Part shown: piece after piece, positions 1-5,800 of the stretch
Position numbering within the stretch: the stretch's first letter is position 1
How the letters are laid out: every line of letters begins with the position of its first letter
Assembly (NCBI GenBank): GCA_905236325.1
Contig: CAJOPJ010000086.1
Span: forward strand, 1 to 5,800
Length of the DNA stretch: 5,800 bases
Direction: 5' to 3'
DNA from: an uncultured Selenomonadaceae bacterium
GTDB lineage: Bacteria; Bacillota; Negativicutes; Selenomonadales; Selenomonadaceae
Position numbers and translations under genes: made by a program
The notes under the pieces: model-generated
The model's database searches: none
What the model saw: the letters and a program-made list of their open reading frames with translations, nothing else
Told to the model about the DNA's origin: nothing

Positions 1-212
1 CAAGATAAAATAAATTTTCCGACCGCGTGATTGCTCCATTGATTGAATCAAAAACTCAAATTGCGCGTCTGAAATAATTTCTTCATTTGCCGCAACGCCA
101 AAATTTTTTTCACTGCGTCAAAATATTTTTCAGTCACCAAAAAACTGCGCTCTTTGCCGGAAAGCAATTTTGAAATTTGAATTGCAAAATTTTTCTGCTT
201 ACTGTAAATATC
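1..212 (-). pseudogene. Frameshifted, partial gene of unknown function downstream of potD
   Basis: Read on the minus strand, positions 212 to 48 are open in one frame, beginning DIYSKQKNFAIQISKLL and passing through SFLVTEKYFDAVKK. The protein-like reading then jumps to the -1 frame at the tract of seven A and four T (plus-strand 100-110) and continues as NFGVAANEEIISDAQFEFL and SMEQSRGRKIYFIL to position 1. The second frame has a stop just upstream of the tract, and the first frame loses protein character after it and ends at 48-50, so one base gained or lost in the tract would join them. No ATG precedes the first segment: a TAA lies two codons before the D codon, and no ribosome binding site stands out. 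It follows the potD stop by about 10 bases, so it may be co-transcribed. I do not recognise the family. It could be a decayed gene, a sequencing error in a homopolymer, or less likely programmed frameshifting. Confidence 0.45.
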
Positions 213-222
213 AAGTTATAGC

Positions 223-1278
223 CTATTCCACCTTAACCTGCATCCACAGGCGATTGTAATATCTGTCCATTTTGTTGCCAAGATAGTTGTAGGTTTCTTG
301 ATTTTCATAAACTTCAGGTTCAGGAAAGGCAACTTCAGAATCGCGGTAATCTTCGTCCTCCTCAAGTTCACGAACAGCAATATTCGGCGTGGAATAACCA
401 AGATAATCAAAATTTATAACCGCAATGTCCGGTCTGCACATGAAATCAATAAATTTGTGCGCGTTATCAACATTTTCAGCGTCGCGAGCAATTACCCAGC
501 TGTCAATCCAAAAATTAGTTCCTTCTTTCGGCACGGCAAAGTTCATGTCAGGATTTGCAAGCATAATCTGCAATGCTTCGCCGGAAAATACAACGCCAAT
601 TGCCGCTTCGCCGGAAATCAATTTGTCTTTTGCTTCGTCAACAACATAGGCTTGCACCAGCGGCTTTTGTTTAATTAGCATATCACGCGCCTGTCGCAAA
701 TAAATTTCATCAGTTTCATTCAGACTGCGACCTAAAATTTTCAGTGGAATCATCAATGCGTCGCGTGAGGAATCCTGCATTAAAATTTCATTGCGATATT
801 TTTCATTCCACAAAATTGTCCAGCTATCAACAGGTTCCTCAATTTTTGTAGTGTCATACATAATTCCGACAGTTCCCCAGCAGTAAGGCACAGCATAGTG
901 GTTGCCGGGATCGAAACTTTCGGACGCTTGTTCAAAAAATGCGTCGCCGATATATTTTTTAGCGTTTGGCAATTTTTCAAAATCCAGCGGCTGAAGTAAA
1001 TTATTTGCAATCATTTTCTGAATCATATAGTCGGAAGGACAGATAACATCATAGTGAATTGCGCCTTCGACAATGCGTGGATACATATTTTCATTGGTGT
1101 CGAACTCATCAAGCACAACATGAATACCGGTTTCTTCTTCAAACATTTCAAGCGTTTCAGGATCGATATAATCGCCCCAACTATAAACATAAACAATATT
1201 TTCAGCGTCGTCATCAGCGCCGCAACCTGTTAAACCAAAAGTCATAAAAAATAAAATCAGCGCAAAAAATTTTTTCAT
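223..1278 (-). CDS. potD: Spermidine/putrescine ABC transporter, substrate-binding lipoprotein PotD
   Basis: This 351-residue protein is the extracytoplasmic receptor of a polyamine importer; it captures spermidine or putrescine and delivers it to the PotB/PotC permeases. The N-terminus is a lipoprotein signal with lipobox LTGC, so the mature protein would start at lipid-anchored Cys19. The family match is clear: YSWGDYIDPE near residue 32, PSDYMI near 81, YAVPYCWGTVGIMYD near 128, VPKEGTNFWIDSW near 249, and GYSTPN near 294. Compared with E. coli PotD from memory, Trp257 and Asp259 in FWID and Asp169 in MQDSSRD match polyamine-contacting residues, while the Trp of the E. coli MVWNGS segment is replaced by Phe231 (VVFSGEA). 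The ligand could therefore be spermidine, putrescine or a related cation. The ATG overlaps the potC stop by four bases (ATGA), with GGAGGAG eight bases upstream. Length is usual for the family, and the stop is TAG. Confidence 0.93.
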   Translation of the reverse strand: MKKFFALILFFMTFGLTGCGADDDAENIVYVYSWGDYIDPETLEMFEEETGIHVVLDEFDTNENMYPRIVEGAIHYDVICPSDYMIQKMIANNLLQPLDFEKLPNAKKYIGDAFFEQASESFDPGNHYAVPYCWGTVGIMYDTTKIEEPVDSWTILWNEKYRNEILMQDSSRDALMIPLKILGRSLNETDEIYLRQARDMLIKQKPLVQAYVVDEAKDKLISGEAAIGVVFSGEALQIMLANPDMNFAVPKEGTNFWIDSWVIARDAENVDNAHKFIDFMCRPDIAVINFDYLGYSTPNIAVRELEEDEDYRDSEVAFPEPEVYENQETYNYLGNKMDRYYNRLWMQVKVE

Positions 1279-2054
1279 TGCAACATCTCCTCCGAAAGTT
1301 TTTTTCTGTTCATTGCGAAGAGTACAACAAAAATCAAAACTATAAAAAATACAAGCGTAGAAAGCGCGTACATTTCAGGGTGGATTCCAAGTTTCAGTTC
1401 TGAATAAATTTCTGTCGGCAAAGTATCGACACCTGCACCGCGCGTGAAGTAAGTTATTATAAAATCATCAGCCGACATTGTGAACGCAAGCAAAAATCCT
1501 GCAAAAATGCTTTGCCTAAGTTCGGGAAGTACAACGCTTGTAAATGCTTTGAATGGCGATGCGCCCAAGTCCAACGCTGCTTCATAAAAACTTTTGTCCA
1601 GAGCAATTAAAGTTGGCATTATGCAAAGCATCACATAAGGCACATTAAAAACTATATGCGCCAGCAAAATTGAGCCATAGCCAAGTTTCATTCCCAAGCC
1701 AAGAAATAAAAGCATTAAGGATATTCCGGTAACAATATCTGCATTTAAAATTGGTATGTTCGCCACGCTCATGAACATTGCACGCCATTTTTTGCTGACA
1801 TCGCGCAGTGCAAGGCAAGTTATCAATGCTAAAATTGTTGCGATTAACGCCGATAAAATGCCGATTGAAATTGTGTTTGAAAGCGCGTCTAAAACTGATT
1901 CCATTTCGAAAAGCGACGCGTACCAGTCCAAAGTAAAACCTGTCCAATGTCCGCGATACCGGCTTGCATTGAATGATTGCGCAATTAAAACACCGATTGG
2001 CGCGTACAAAAATAAAAATATTATTGCAAGGTAAATTGTTTTTAATTTTGACAT
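1275..2054 (-). CDS. potC: Spermidine/putrescine ABC transporter, permease PotC
   Basis: This is one of the two inner-membrane permease subunits of the polyamine importer, 259 residues long. About six hydrophobic segments are visible, near residues 7-27, 61-85, 97-120, 128-150, 182-202 and 229-248. The cytoplasmic EAA loop, which docks on the ATPase, reads EAALDLGASPFKAF from residue 158 and is followed by VVLPELRQSIFAG. The segment AFTMSADDFIITYFTRG near 190 is characteristic of PotC-type permeases and separates it from PotB. The ATG immediately follows the potB TAA with no gap. Its ribosome binding site (GAGGAGG, eight bases upstream) lies inside the end of potB, which suggests translational coupling. 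The stop codon overlaps the potD start. No frameshift or missing part is seen. Confidence 0.93.
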   Translation of the reverse strand: MSKLKTIYLAIIFLFLYAPIGVLIAQSFNASRYRGHWTGFTLDWYASLFEMESVLDALSNTISIGILSALIATILALITCLALRDVSKKWRAMFMSVANIPILNADIVTGISLMLLFLGLGMKLGYGSILLAHIVFNVPYVMLCIMPTLIALDKSFYEAALDLGASPFKAFTSVVLPELRQSIFAGFLLAFTMSADDFIITYFTRGAGVDTLPTEIYSELKLGIHPEMYALSTLVFFIVLIFVVLFAMNRKKLSEEMLQ

Positions 2055-2882
2055 TTATTGCGCCTCCTCATCGTGCGAGTTTTCAAAAAACAAAGTCAAC
2101 GCCATATTCAGCACAATAAAAATCATCAGCACGATTGAAAGTGCCGCGCCTAAATTCCAGTCATATTCAAAAGTAAATTCCTGCTCAATAACATTACCAA
2201 TCAGCAAAAGTTTTCCTCCGCCAAGCAGTGCTGAAATTGCAAAAGTCGTCAGCGCAGGAATAAAAACCATCGTGATTCCGGAAATTGCGCCGGGCAAACT
2301 GAGTGGCATTGTCACCTTGAAAAAAGTTTGCAATGTATTTGCGCCTAAATCGTGCGCCGCCTCGATAATGCGTTTATCAATTTTTGACAGCGAAACATAC
2401 AAAGGCAAGACCATGTATGGTAAATAATTATAAACCATTCCGATAACAATCGCGGTGCCTGTGTTTATCAGTGTTAAGTCCGGCAGCGATAACATTCGCA
2501 AAAATTGATTTAAAATTCCATTTTTCTCTAAAATTGTTTGCCAAGCCATTGTTGAAAGCAGTGAATTCATCCACAGCGGCAAAACAAACAGCAGCGTTAT
2601 AATTAAACCTGCGCTTTTTGCACGCTCAACCAAAATCAGGCACAGCGGATAAGCCAAAATTAAGCAAATTATCGTGCTTACTGCCGCCAACCAAATTGAC
2701 ATTGCAAGCGACTTGAAAAATTCACTCTGAAAAATCATAAGCAAATTTGCAAGCGTAAAATTGCCTTCCGCATCAGTTAAGCCATAGCCAATTATAAAAA
2801 TTAGCGGTACAAAAATAAAAATTCCTGCCCAAATGCAGAACGGCGCAAGAAATAAATTTCTCATTTCAACCGAACGAAACAT
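2055..2882 (-). CDS. potB: Spermidine/putrescine ABC transporter, permease PotB
   Basis: This 275-residue inner-membrane permease pairs with PotC to form the polyamine channel. Hydrophobic segments lie near residues 10-33, 62-86, 92-112, 142-164, 198-220 and 245-266. The EAA loop reads EAAHDLGANTLQTFFKV from residue 174 and continues MPLSLPGAISG, the ATPase-docking signature of ABC importers. LPLWMNSLLSTMAW near 101 and YNYLPYMVLPLYVSL near 151 are typical of PotB. The ATG at 2880-2882 has a strong AAGGAGG eight bases upstream. It is the first gene of the potB-potC-potD unit. In many bacteria potA, the ATPase, precedes potB; here no ATPase gene is present between it and the tRNA, so the ATPase must come from another locus. 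Confidence 0.93.
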   Translation of the reverse strand: MFRSVEMRNLFLAPFCIWAGIFIFVPLIFIIGYGLTDAEGNFTLANLLMIFQSEFFKSLAMSIWLAAVSTIICLILAYPLCLILVERAKSAGLIITLLFVLPLWMNSLLSTMAWQTILEKNGILNQFLRMLSLPDLTLINTGTAIVIGMVYNYLPYMVLPLYVSLSKIDKRIIEAAHDLGANTLQTFFKVTMPLSLPGAISGITMVFIPALTTFAISALLGGGKLLLIGNVIEQEFTFEYDWNLGAALSIVLMIFIVLNMALTLFFENSHDEEAQ

Positions 2883-2913
2883 TTATCAGTCCTCCTTTAC
2901 AGTCAACAGCGGA

Positions 2914-2942
2914 ATTATAATAAAATAGTCAAGCAGTTGCAA
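2914..2942 (-). promoter_or_regulatory. Candidate sigma-70-type promoter of the potBCD operon
   Basis: On the minus strand a perfect -10 box, TATAAT (2914-2919), is preceded at 17 bases by TTGCAA (2937-2942), which matches the TTGACA consensus at four of six positions. Transcription would start near 2907, about 25 bases upstream of the potB ATG, leaving a short leader that carries the AAGGAGG site. A TTGACT closer in (spacer 7) is too near the -10 box to serve as its -35. No operator or riboswitch fold was recognised. Confidence 0.55.
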
Positions 2943-2968
2943 ATAAAAAATTCAACCGCCAACGCAAG

Positions 2969-3109
2969 AATCTTGACCCCATAAGCCGAAACTACCGCCT
3001 ACAATAGACTCCGGTTGCTGCGTATGCCCTGGCCGGATTGTCAGTGCGTGATATGTTCGGCGAAATCAAAATCCCTGCGTTCACAGTTGAATTTGAATAT
3101 AAAAATGGC
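2969..3109 (+). pseudogene. Remnant of the C-terminal end of a probable M14-family peptidase
   Basis: In one plus-strand frame the text reads NLDPISRNYRLQ, then a TAG stop at 3005-3007, then TPVAAYALAGLSVRDMF, GEIK and IPAFTVEFEYKNG, running straight into the tRNA-Ser gene. The pattern of a GYxLQ-TP-like stretch, then an (R/K)D-W/M-F motif, then PAFTxE matches what I remember of the C-terminal end of M14 zinc carboxypeptidases and gamma-D-glutamyl-diamino acid endopeptidases, where the Glu of FTxE (codon 3089-3091) is catalytic. The fragment has no start codon, no zinc-binding HxxE part, an in-frame TAG and no stop of its own before the tRNA. It is therefore a dead fragment, not a gene. The window also uses TAG as a normal stop (potD), which argues against stop-codon recoding. 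Family assignment is tentative and rests on about 40 residues. Confidence 0.4.
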
Positions 3110-3196
3110 GGAGAGCGAGGGATTCGAACCCTCGGTACGCTATCAACGCACACACGATTTCCAATCGTGCTCCTTCAACCACTCGGACAGCTCTCC
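3106..3196 (-). tRNA. tRNA-Ser, anticodon GGA
   Basis: Read on the minus strand the gene folds as a class II tRNA. The acceptor stem is GGAGAGC paired with GCTCTCC, the D stem TCC/GGA, and the anticodon stem CACGA/TCGTG around loop TTGGAAA, giving anticodon GGA (reads UCC and UCU). A long variable arm of about 19 bases is typical of serine tRNAs. The T stem-loop is GAGGG-TTCGAAT-CCCTC. The discriminator is G, as expected for seryl-tRNA synthetase recognition, and CCA is encoded (plus-strand 3106-3108). A TTTTT run follows directly, which may help end transcription, but no hairpin terminator is evident. It stands alone, between the peptidase remnant and the ilvE promoter. Confidence 0.96.
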
Positions 3197-3211
3197 GTTA
3201 AAACAGAAGTT

Positions 3212-3239
3212 ATTATATCATTCAAAAAAAACTTGTCAA
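3212..3239 (-). promoter_or_regulatory. Strong sigma-70-type promoter of the tRNA-Ser gene
   Basis: Both boxes are exact consensus on the minus strand: TTGACA (3234-3239) and TATAAT (3212-3217), separated by 16 bases. The predicted start is near 3205, about nine bases before the mature tRNA 5' end, so the precursor would have a very short leader for RNase P. Such a strong, simple promoter fits a stable RNA gene. Confidence 0.8.
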
Positions 3240-3272
3240 GAAATTTTATTTTGCGCTGTTTTAAAGTTTTAC

Positions 3273-3300
3273 TTGAAAATTTTTTCAAAAAGTCGATAAT
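3273..3300 (+). promoter_or_regulatory. Candidate promoter of the ilvE operon
   Basis: TTGAAA (3273-3278) and GATAAT (3295-3300) are each one base from consensus and are separated by 16 bases. They would start transcription near 3307, about 36 bases before the ilvE ATG. The leader is too short for a T-box or other attenuator, so no leader-based control by branched-chain amino acids is visible. The -35 box is part of a short inverted repeat (3273-3288). It is divergent from the tRNA-Ser promoter about 35 bases away. Confidence 0.5.
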
Positions 3301-3342
3301 AAAGGCGTATGAAATTTTTTAGTCTTGAAAGGAAGTTTTTTT

Positions 3343-4419
3343 ATGTCTGAAATTAAATTTGTCGAAACCAAAAATCTAAAAGCAAAGCCTGATGTTTCAA
3401 AAATCGGCTTTGGCACGCATTTTACAGATTATATGTTTGCAATGGATTACAGTCCAACCGACGGCTGGCACGACGCAAGAATTGTACCTTATGAAGATAT
3501 TCCAATGTCGCCGGCAAATGCGACTTTGCATTATGGACAGGCAATTTTTGAAGGCATGAAGGCTTATCGCAATAATGGCAAGGCAGTTGTCTTTCGTGCA
3601 ACCGATCACTTGAACAGATTGAATAATTCAGCACGCATTTTGGATATTCCACAGTTGCCTTTCGACACAATCCATAAAGGCTTAATGAAGTTGATTGACA
3701 TTGAAAAAGACTGGATACCTAAAGACAAAGGGCAAAGTTTATATATCAGACCATTTGTTTTTGCAAATGATGGAATTTTAGGCGTGAGCGTCGCAAAGAC
3801 TTACAAATTTTTGATTATCCTTTCACCTGTTGCTGCTTACTATGCTCATGGTTTTGCGCCTGTAAAAATTATGGTTGAATCTGAATATGTACGCGCAGTT
3901 CGCGGCGGACTTGGTGCAGCTAAAACTCCTGCAAATTATGCTGCAAGTTTGCATGCAGGAATGATTGCTCACCAAAAAGGCTACGACCAAACTTTGTGGC
4001 TTGACGGCGTGGAAAGAAAATATATTGAAGAAGTCGGCTCAATGAATATTTTGTTCAAGATTAACGGCGAAGTTATCACGCCTTCACCTGAACTGCAAAC
4101 TTCAATTCTGAACGGAATCACTCATCGCACGGTTATGGAAATTGCAAAAGATTGGGGAATCCCTACAGTCGAACGAAAAATTTCTATTGATGAAGTTATT
4201 CAGGCTTATGAGGACGGCACGCTTGAGGAAGTTTTCGGCAGCGGAACTGCTGCTGTTATTTCTCCTGTCGGACTGCTTGAATACAAAGGCAAAGAATATG
4301 TCATCGGAGGCGGCAAGATTGGTGAATTTTCACAAAAAATGTATGACTACATTGAGGCAATTCACGTCGGCGAAGTCGAAGATAAATTTAATTACATTGA
4401 AGTTGCAGGAAGTTATTAA
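3343..4419 (+). CDS. ilvE: Branched-chain amino acid aminotransferase
   Basis: This PLP enzyme of fold type IV interconverts leucine, isoleucine and valine with their 2-oxo acids, using 2-oxoglutarate/glutamate, in the cytoplasm. It is the last step of branched-chain amino acid synthesis. The 358 residues match the longer BCAT subgroup also found in Bacillus. Seen in order: HYGQAIFEGMKAYR near residue 63, YIRPFVFANDGILGV near 134, the PLP-binding lysine Lys194 in GAAKTPANYAAS, IEEVGSMNILF near 228, LNGITHRTV near 256, and VFGSGTAAVISPVG near 297. I chose the ATG at 3343 because AAAGGAAG lies seven bases upstream; an in-frame TTG at 3325 would add six residues but has no such site in front. 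It leads a plus-strand operon, with the next gene three bases after its stop. No other Ilv or Leu gene is beside it. Confidence 0.95.
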   Translation: MSEIKFVETKNLKAKPDVSKIGFGTHFTDYMFAMDYSPTDGWHDARIVPYEDIPMSPANATLHYGQAIFEGMKAYRNNGKAVVFRATDHLNRLNNSARILDIPQLPFDTIHKGLMKLIDIEKDWIPKDKGQSLYIRPFVFANDGILGVSVAKTYKFLIILSPVAAYYAHGFAPVKIMVESEYVRAVRGGLGAAKTPANYAASLHAGMIAHQKGYDQTLWLDGVERKYIEEVGSMNILFKINGEVITPSPELQTSILNGITHRTVMEIAKDWGIPTVERKISIDEVIQAYEDGTLEEVFGSGTAAVISPVGLLEYKGKEYVIGGGKIGEFSQKMYDYIEAIHVGEVEDKFNYIEVAGSY

Positions 4420-4422
4420 GCT

Positions 4423-5373
4423 ATGAAAATAAAAATTTTTTCTGTCGCAATTTGCTTAATTTGCGGCTTATTTTTTTTCGGCAATGGAGCGGCAAAAATA
4501 AAATATCCTGCGCCAAAACCTACCACTGAATTTGAAAAAATGTCTTACGCGCCGGTTTATCCAACTTACTCTTGGGAAGCTCTGCCAAACACTGAATTTT
4601 ATCAAGTTCAGTTGCTCAAGGACGGCAAAGTTTTGCGCGAACTGAAAAATACCGAAAGTGTAACGCGCGTAACAGATAATCAGCCTTTAACTGAAGTTGG
4701 CGACTATTATTGGCGCGTGCGCGTTATTGATAAAAAAAATAACGCGCTGAGTGATTGGTCCGAAGTTAAATATTTGCATGTCACTGCGCCTGTTGAATTT
4801 GCAGTTCTTGGCGACAGCATCTCTCACGGCGGCGCAGATTTTATTCCGGCCGGGCAACTTGCTTGTCAATGGCAAACTTTCTGCTCTGTACCTATAAAAA
4901 ATATTGCACACAGCGGCGATACAACGCAACAAATGCTCGAACGCTTTGAGCGCGATGTTTTGCCTTTCAAACCGAAAAATTTAATTATTTTTGGCGGAAT
5001 AAATGACATTCGTAGCGGAATCACTGCAAATTCAGTTATAAAAAATCTTGAAACTTTAAAACAAAAATGCGCAAAAAATAATATCACGCCGATTTTTGTA
5101 ACTTTAACGCCAATGAACGCACGCATTATGCAAAGTCGTGGAATTTTTCTTGCAAAAAATAATTGGCGTGGTGAACGCGAAAAAGTCAACGCCTGGATTT
5201 TAAATCAAAAATACGCAGTCGATATCAGCCAAAATCTTTATGATAATCAAGGCGAACTCCGCGCAGACTTCACGCCCGACGGACTTCATCCCGACTTGCG
5301 CGGCAAAAAATTTATTGGCGAAGAGATTGAAAAATTTTTAGTAAAAAATTTTAGCTTAATTGGAGGAATATAA
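4423..5373 (+). CDS. Secreted SGNH/GDSL-family hydrolase with N-terminal FN3-like domain
   Basis: The 316-residue protein starts with a signal peptide: a short basic start, a hydrophobic stretch to about residue 20, and likely cleavage after GNGAA near 24. It lacks a proper lipobox, so it is probably exported and released or periplasmic. Residues about 45-122 look like a fibronectin type III or similar beta-sandwich domain, with YSWEALPNTEFYQVQL, then DYYWRVRVID and LSDWSEVKYLHV. The rest is an SGNH esterase/lipase domain with every block: GDS with nucleophile Ser132, Gly165 in HSGD, Asn194 in GGIND, and Asp286 and His289 in DGLHP. It would hydrolyse an ester, perhaps of an acylated glycan or lipid; the substrate cannot be told from sequence. 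The ATG is three bases after ilvE, with GCAGGAAG ten bases upstream. Its end carries the ribosome binding site of queD. Confidence 0.88.
   Translation: MKIKIFSVAICLICGLFFFGNGAAKIKYPAPKPTTEFEKMSYAPVYPTYSWEALPNTEFYQVQLLKDGKVLRELKNTESVTRVTDNQPLTEVGDYYWRVRVIDKKNNALSDWSEVKYLHVTAPVEFAVLGDSISHGGADFIPAGQLACQWQTFCSVPIKNIAHSGDTTQQMLERFERDVLPFKPKNLIIFGGINDIRSGITANSVIKNLETLKQKCAKNNITPIFVTLTPMNARIMQSRGIFLAKNNWRGEREKVNAWILNQKYAVDISQNLYDNQGELRADFTPDGLHPDLRGKKFIGEEIEKFLVKNFSLIGGI
5362..5367 (+). promoter_or_regulatory. Ribosome binding site that fixes the queD start at a TTG
   Basis: GGAGGA lies within the last codons of the SGNH hydrolase gene, seven bases before the TTG at 5375. The upstream in-frame TTG at 5360 overlaps this site and so cannot use it, and the nearby ATG at 5379 is out of frame. 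The position suggests translational coupling between the two genes. Confidence 0.75.
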
Positions 5374-5374
5374 A

Positions 5375-5746
5375 TTGTATGAACTGACTGTAGAATCTGC
5401 ATTTGAGGCAGCGCACAGAATTGAAAATTATCCCGGCAAATGCGCCAAACTTCATGGTCACAACTGGATTGTCGAGGCGATTGTCGAAGGAACTCAGCTT
5501 AATGAACTTGGAATTTTGGTTGACTTCAAAATTTTAAAAGCCGCGCTGAACAAAGTTTTGGAAGAATTTGATCACCAATACTTGAACGAACTTGAAAATT
5601 TCAAAACTCAAAATCCAACTGCCGAAAATCTGGCTAAAGATATTTTTTATAAACTAAAATCTGCAGATTTTTTTACCGGCGATACAAAATTAAAAGCTAT
5701 AAAAATTCATGAATCACCAAAATCTTGTGTAACTTTTTTCGACTAA
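5375..5746 (+). CDS. queD: 6-carboxy-5,6,7,8-tetrahydropterin synthase QueD
   Basis: QueD converts 7,8-dihydroneopterin triphosphate to 6-carboxytetrahydropterin, the second step towards preQ0 and the tRNA-modified base queuosine. From the TTG start the protein has 123 residues, usual for bacterial QueD. His14 (EAAHRI), His27 and His29 form the zinc site; Cys23 lies in CAKLHGH, the CxxxHGH motif that marks QueD within the PTPS family. Asp66-His67 (FDHQYLN), the PTAEN motif at 81-85 and Glu113 (HESP) are the remaining active-site signatures. A PTPS enzyme of another pathway is less likely given the CxxxHGH motif. The start is one base after the hydrolase stop. QueC, QueE and GTP cyclohydrolase are not in the window, though genes for the next steps often follow queD. 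Confidence 0.93.
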   Translation: MYELTVESAFEAAHRIENYPGKCAKLHGHNWIVEAIVEGTQLNELGILVDFKILKAALNKVLEEFDHQYLNELENFKTQNPTAENLAKDIFYKLKSADFFTGDTKLKAIKIHESPKSCVTFFD

Positions 5747-5773
5747 AATGCTAAAAAATGGCGGAGTAATGCG

Positions 5774-5800
5774 GTGGAAAAAATTTTTTTTAAAAAAGTG
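5774..5800 (+). CDS. Possible start of a further gene, cut by the window edge
   Basis: A GTG at 5774 follows GGCGGAG by seven bases and opens the frame MEKIFFKKV to the end of the window. An alternative frame with ATG at 5748 or 5769 (ending RWKKFFLKK) is also open, but its start codons have no well-spaced ribosome binding site. Only nine codons are visible, so no function can be read. Position after queD makes queE or queC an obvious guess, but nothing in these residues supports it. Confidence 0.4.

Noticed and set aside
150..222. A rho-independent terminator after potD
   Set aside because: Only a weak six-base-pair inverted repeat (GCAATT/AATTGC) with no following T run was found, so no terminator is called.
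298..678. Plus-strand open frames opposite the pot genes (for example 298-678, 425-649, 1059-1247, 1756-2034)
   Set aside because: They lie fully within well-supported genes on the other strand, have no recognisable motifs, and are shadow frames.
3005..3007. The TAG within the peptidase-like fragment as a recoded codon such as pyrrolysine
   Set aside because: potD ends with TAG as an ordinary stop, the fragment has no start codon or own end, and no recoding machinery is visible.
3015..3322. Two overlapping plus-strand open frames across the tRNA, containing AESEGFEPS and GGERGIRTLG
   Set aside because: These residues are the well-known false translation of the antisense strand of a tRNA-Ser gene. 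Neither frame has a supported start; only the portion before 3109 of one frame is protein-like, and that is reported as a remnant.
3325..3342. TTG at 3325 as the ilvE start
   Set aside because: It lies just before the AAAGGAAG site that serves the ATG at 3343, and it adds six residues that are not typical of the family.
5778..5797. The A6T8A6 tract as a terminator after queD
   Set aside because: It is pure A/T with no GC-bearing stem and fits the opening codons of a following gene preceded by a good ribosome binding site.

Overview
The window is AT-rich bacterial DNA with tightly packed genes. It has strong purine-rich ribosome binding sites (GGAGG types), overlapping operon genes, a lipoprotein-type solute-binding protein and a tRNA-Ser with an encoded CCA. 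This suits a low-GC Bacillota organism, perhaps one of the Gram-negative-walled Negativicutes. That placement is an inference from style only, because no rRNA or other marker gene is present.

Layout. The left half is read on the minus strand: a spermidine/putrescine-type ABC importer operon, potB (2055-2882), potC (1275-2054) and potD (223-1278). The three genes abut or overlap and sit behind one candidate promoter (2914-2942). No potA ATPase gene is next to them, so the two permeases and the lipoprotein must borrow an ATPase encoded elsewhere. Downstream of potD, positions 1-212 hold protein-like sequence on the same strand that is split between two frames at a poly-A tract and has no good start codon. 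It is probably a decayed or frameshifted gene running off the window.

The centre (2883-3342) holds the pot promoter, a short broken remnant on the plus strand that resembles the C-terminal end of an M14-family peptidase, a tRNA-Ser(GGA) on the minus strand with a near-ideal promoter, and a divergent promoter for the plus-strand genes.

The right half is a plus-strand operon: ilvE (branched-chain aminotransferase, 3343-4419), a secreted SGNH/GDSL hydrolase with an N-terminal FN3-like domain (4423-5373), queD (6-carboxytetrahydropterin synthase of queuosine synthesis, 5375-5746, TTG start), and probably the first codons of another gene (GTG at 5774). The products belong to unrelated pathways, so this looks like a housekeeping transcription unit rather than one dedicated system.

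I see no mobile element, CRISPR array, defence system or clearly new multi-gene system here. The points most worth a second look are the two gene remnants, the missing potA, and the unusual start codons.
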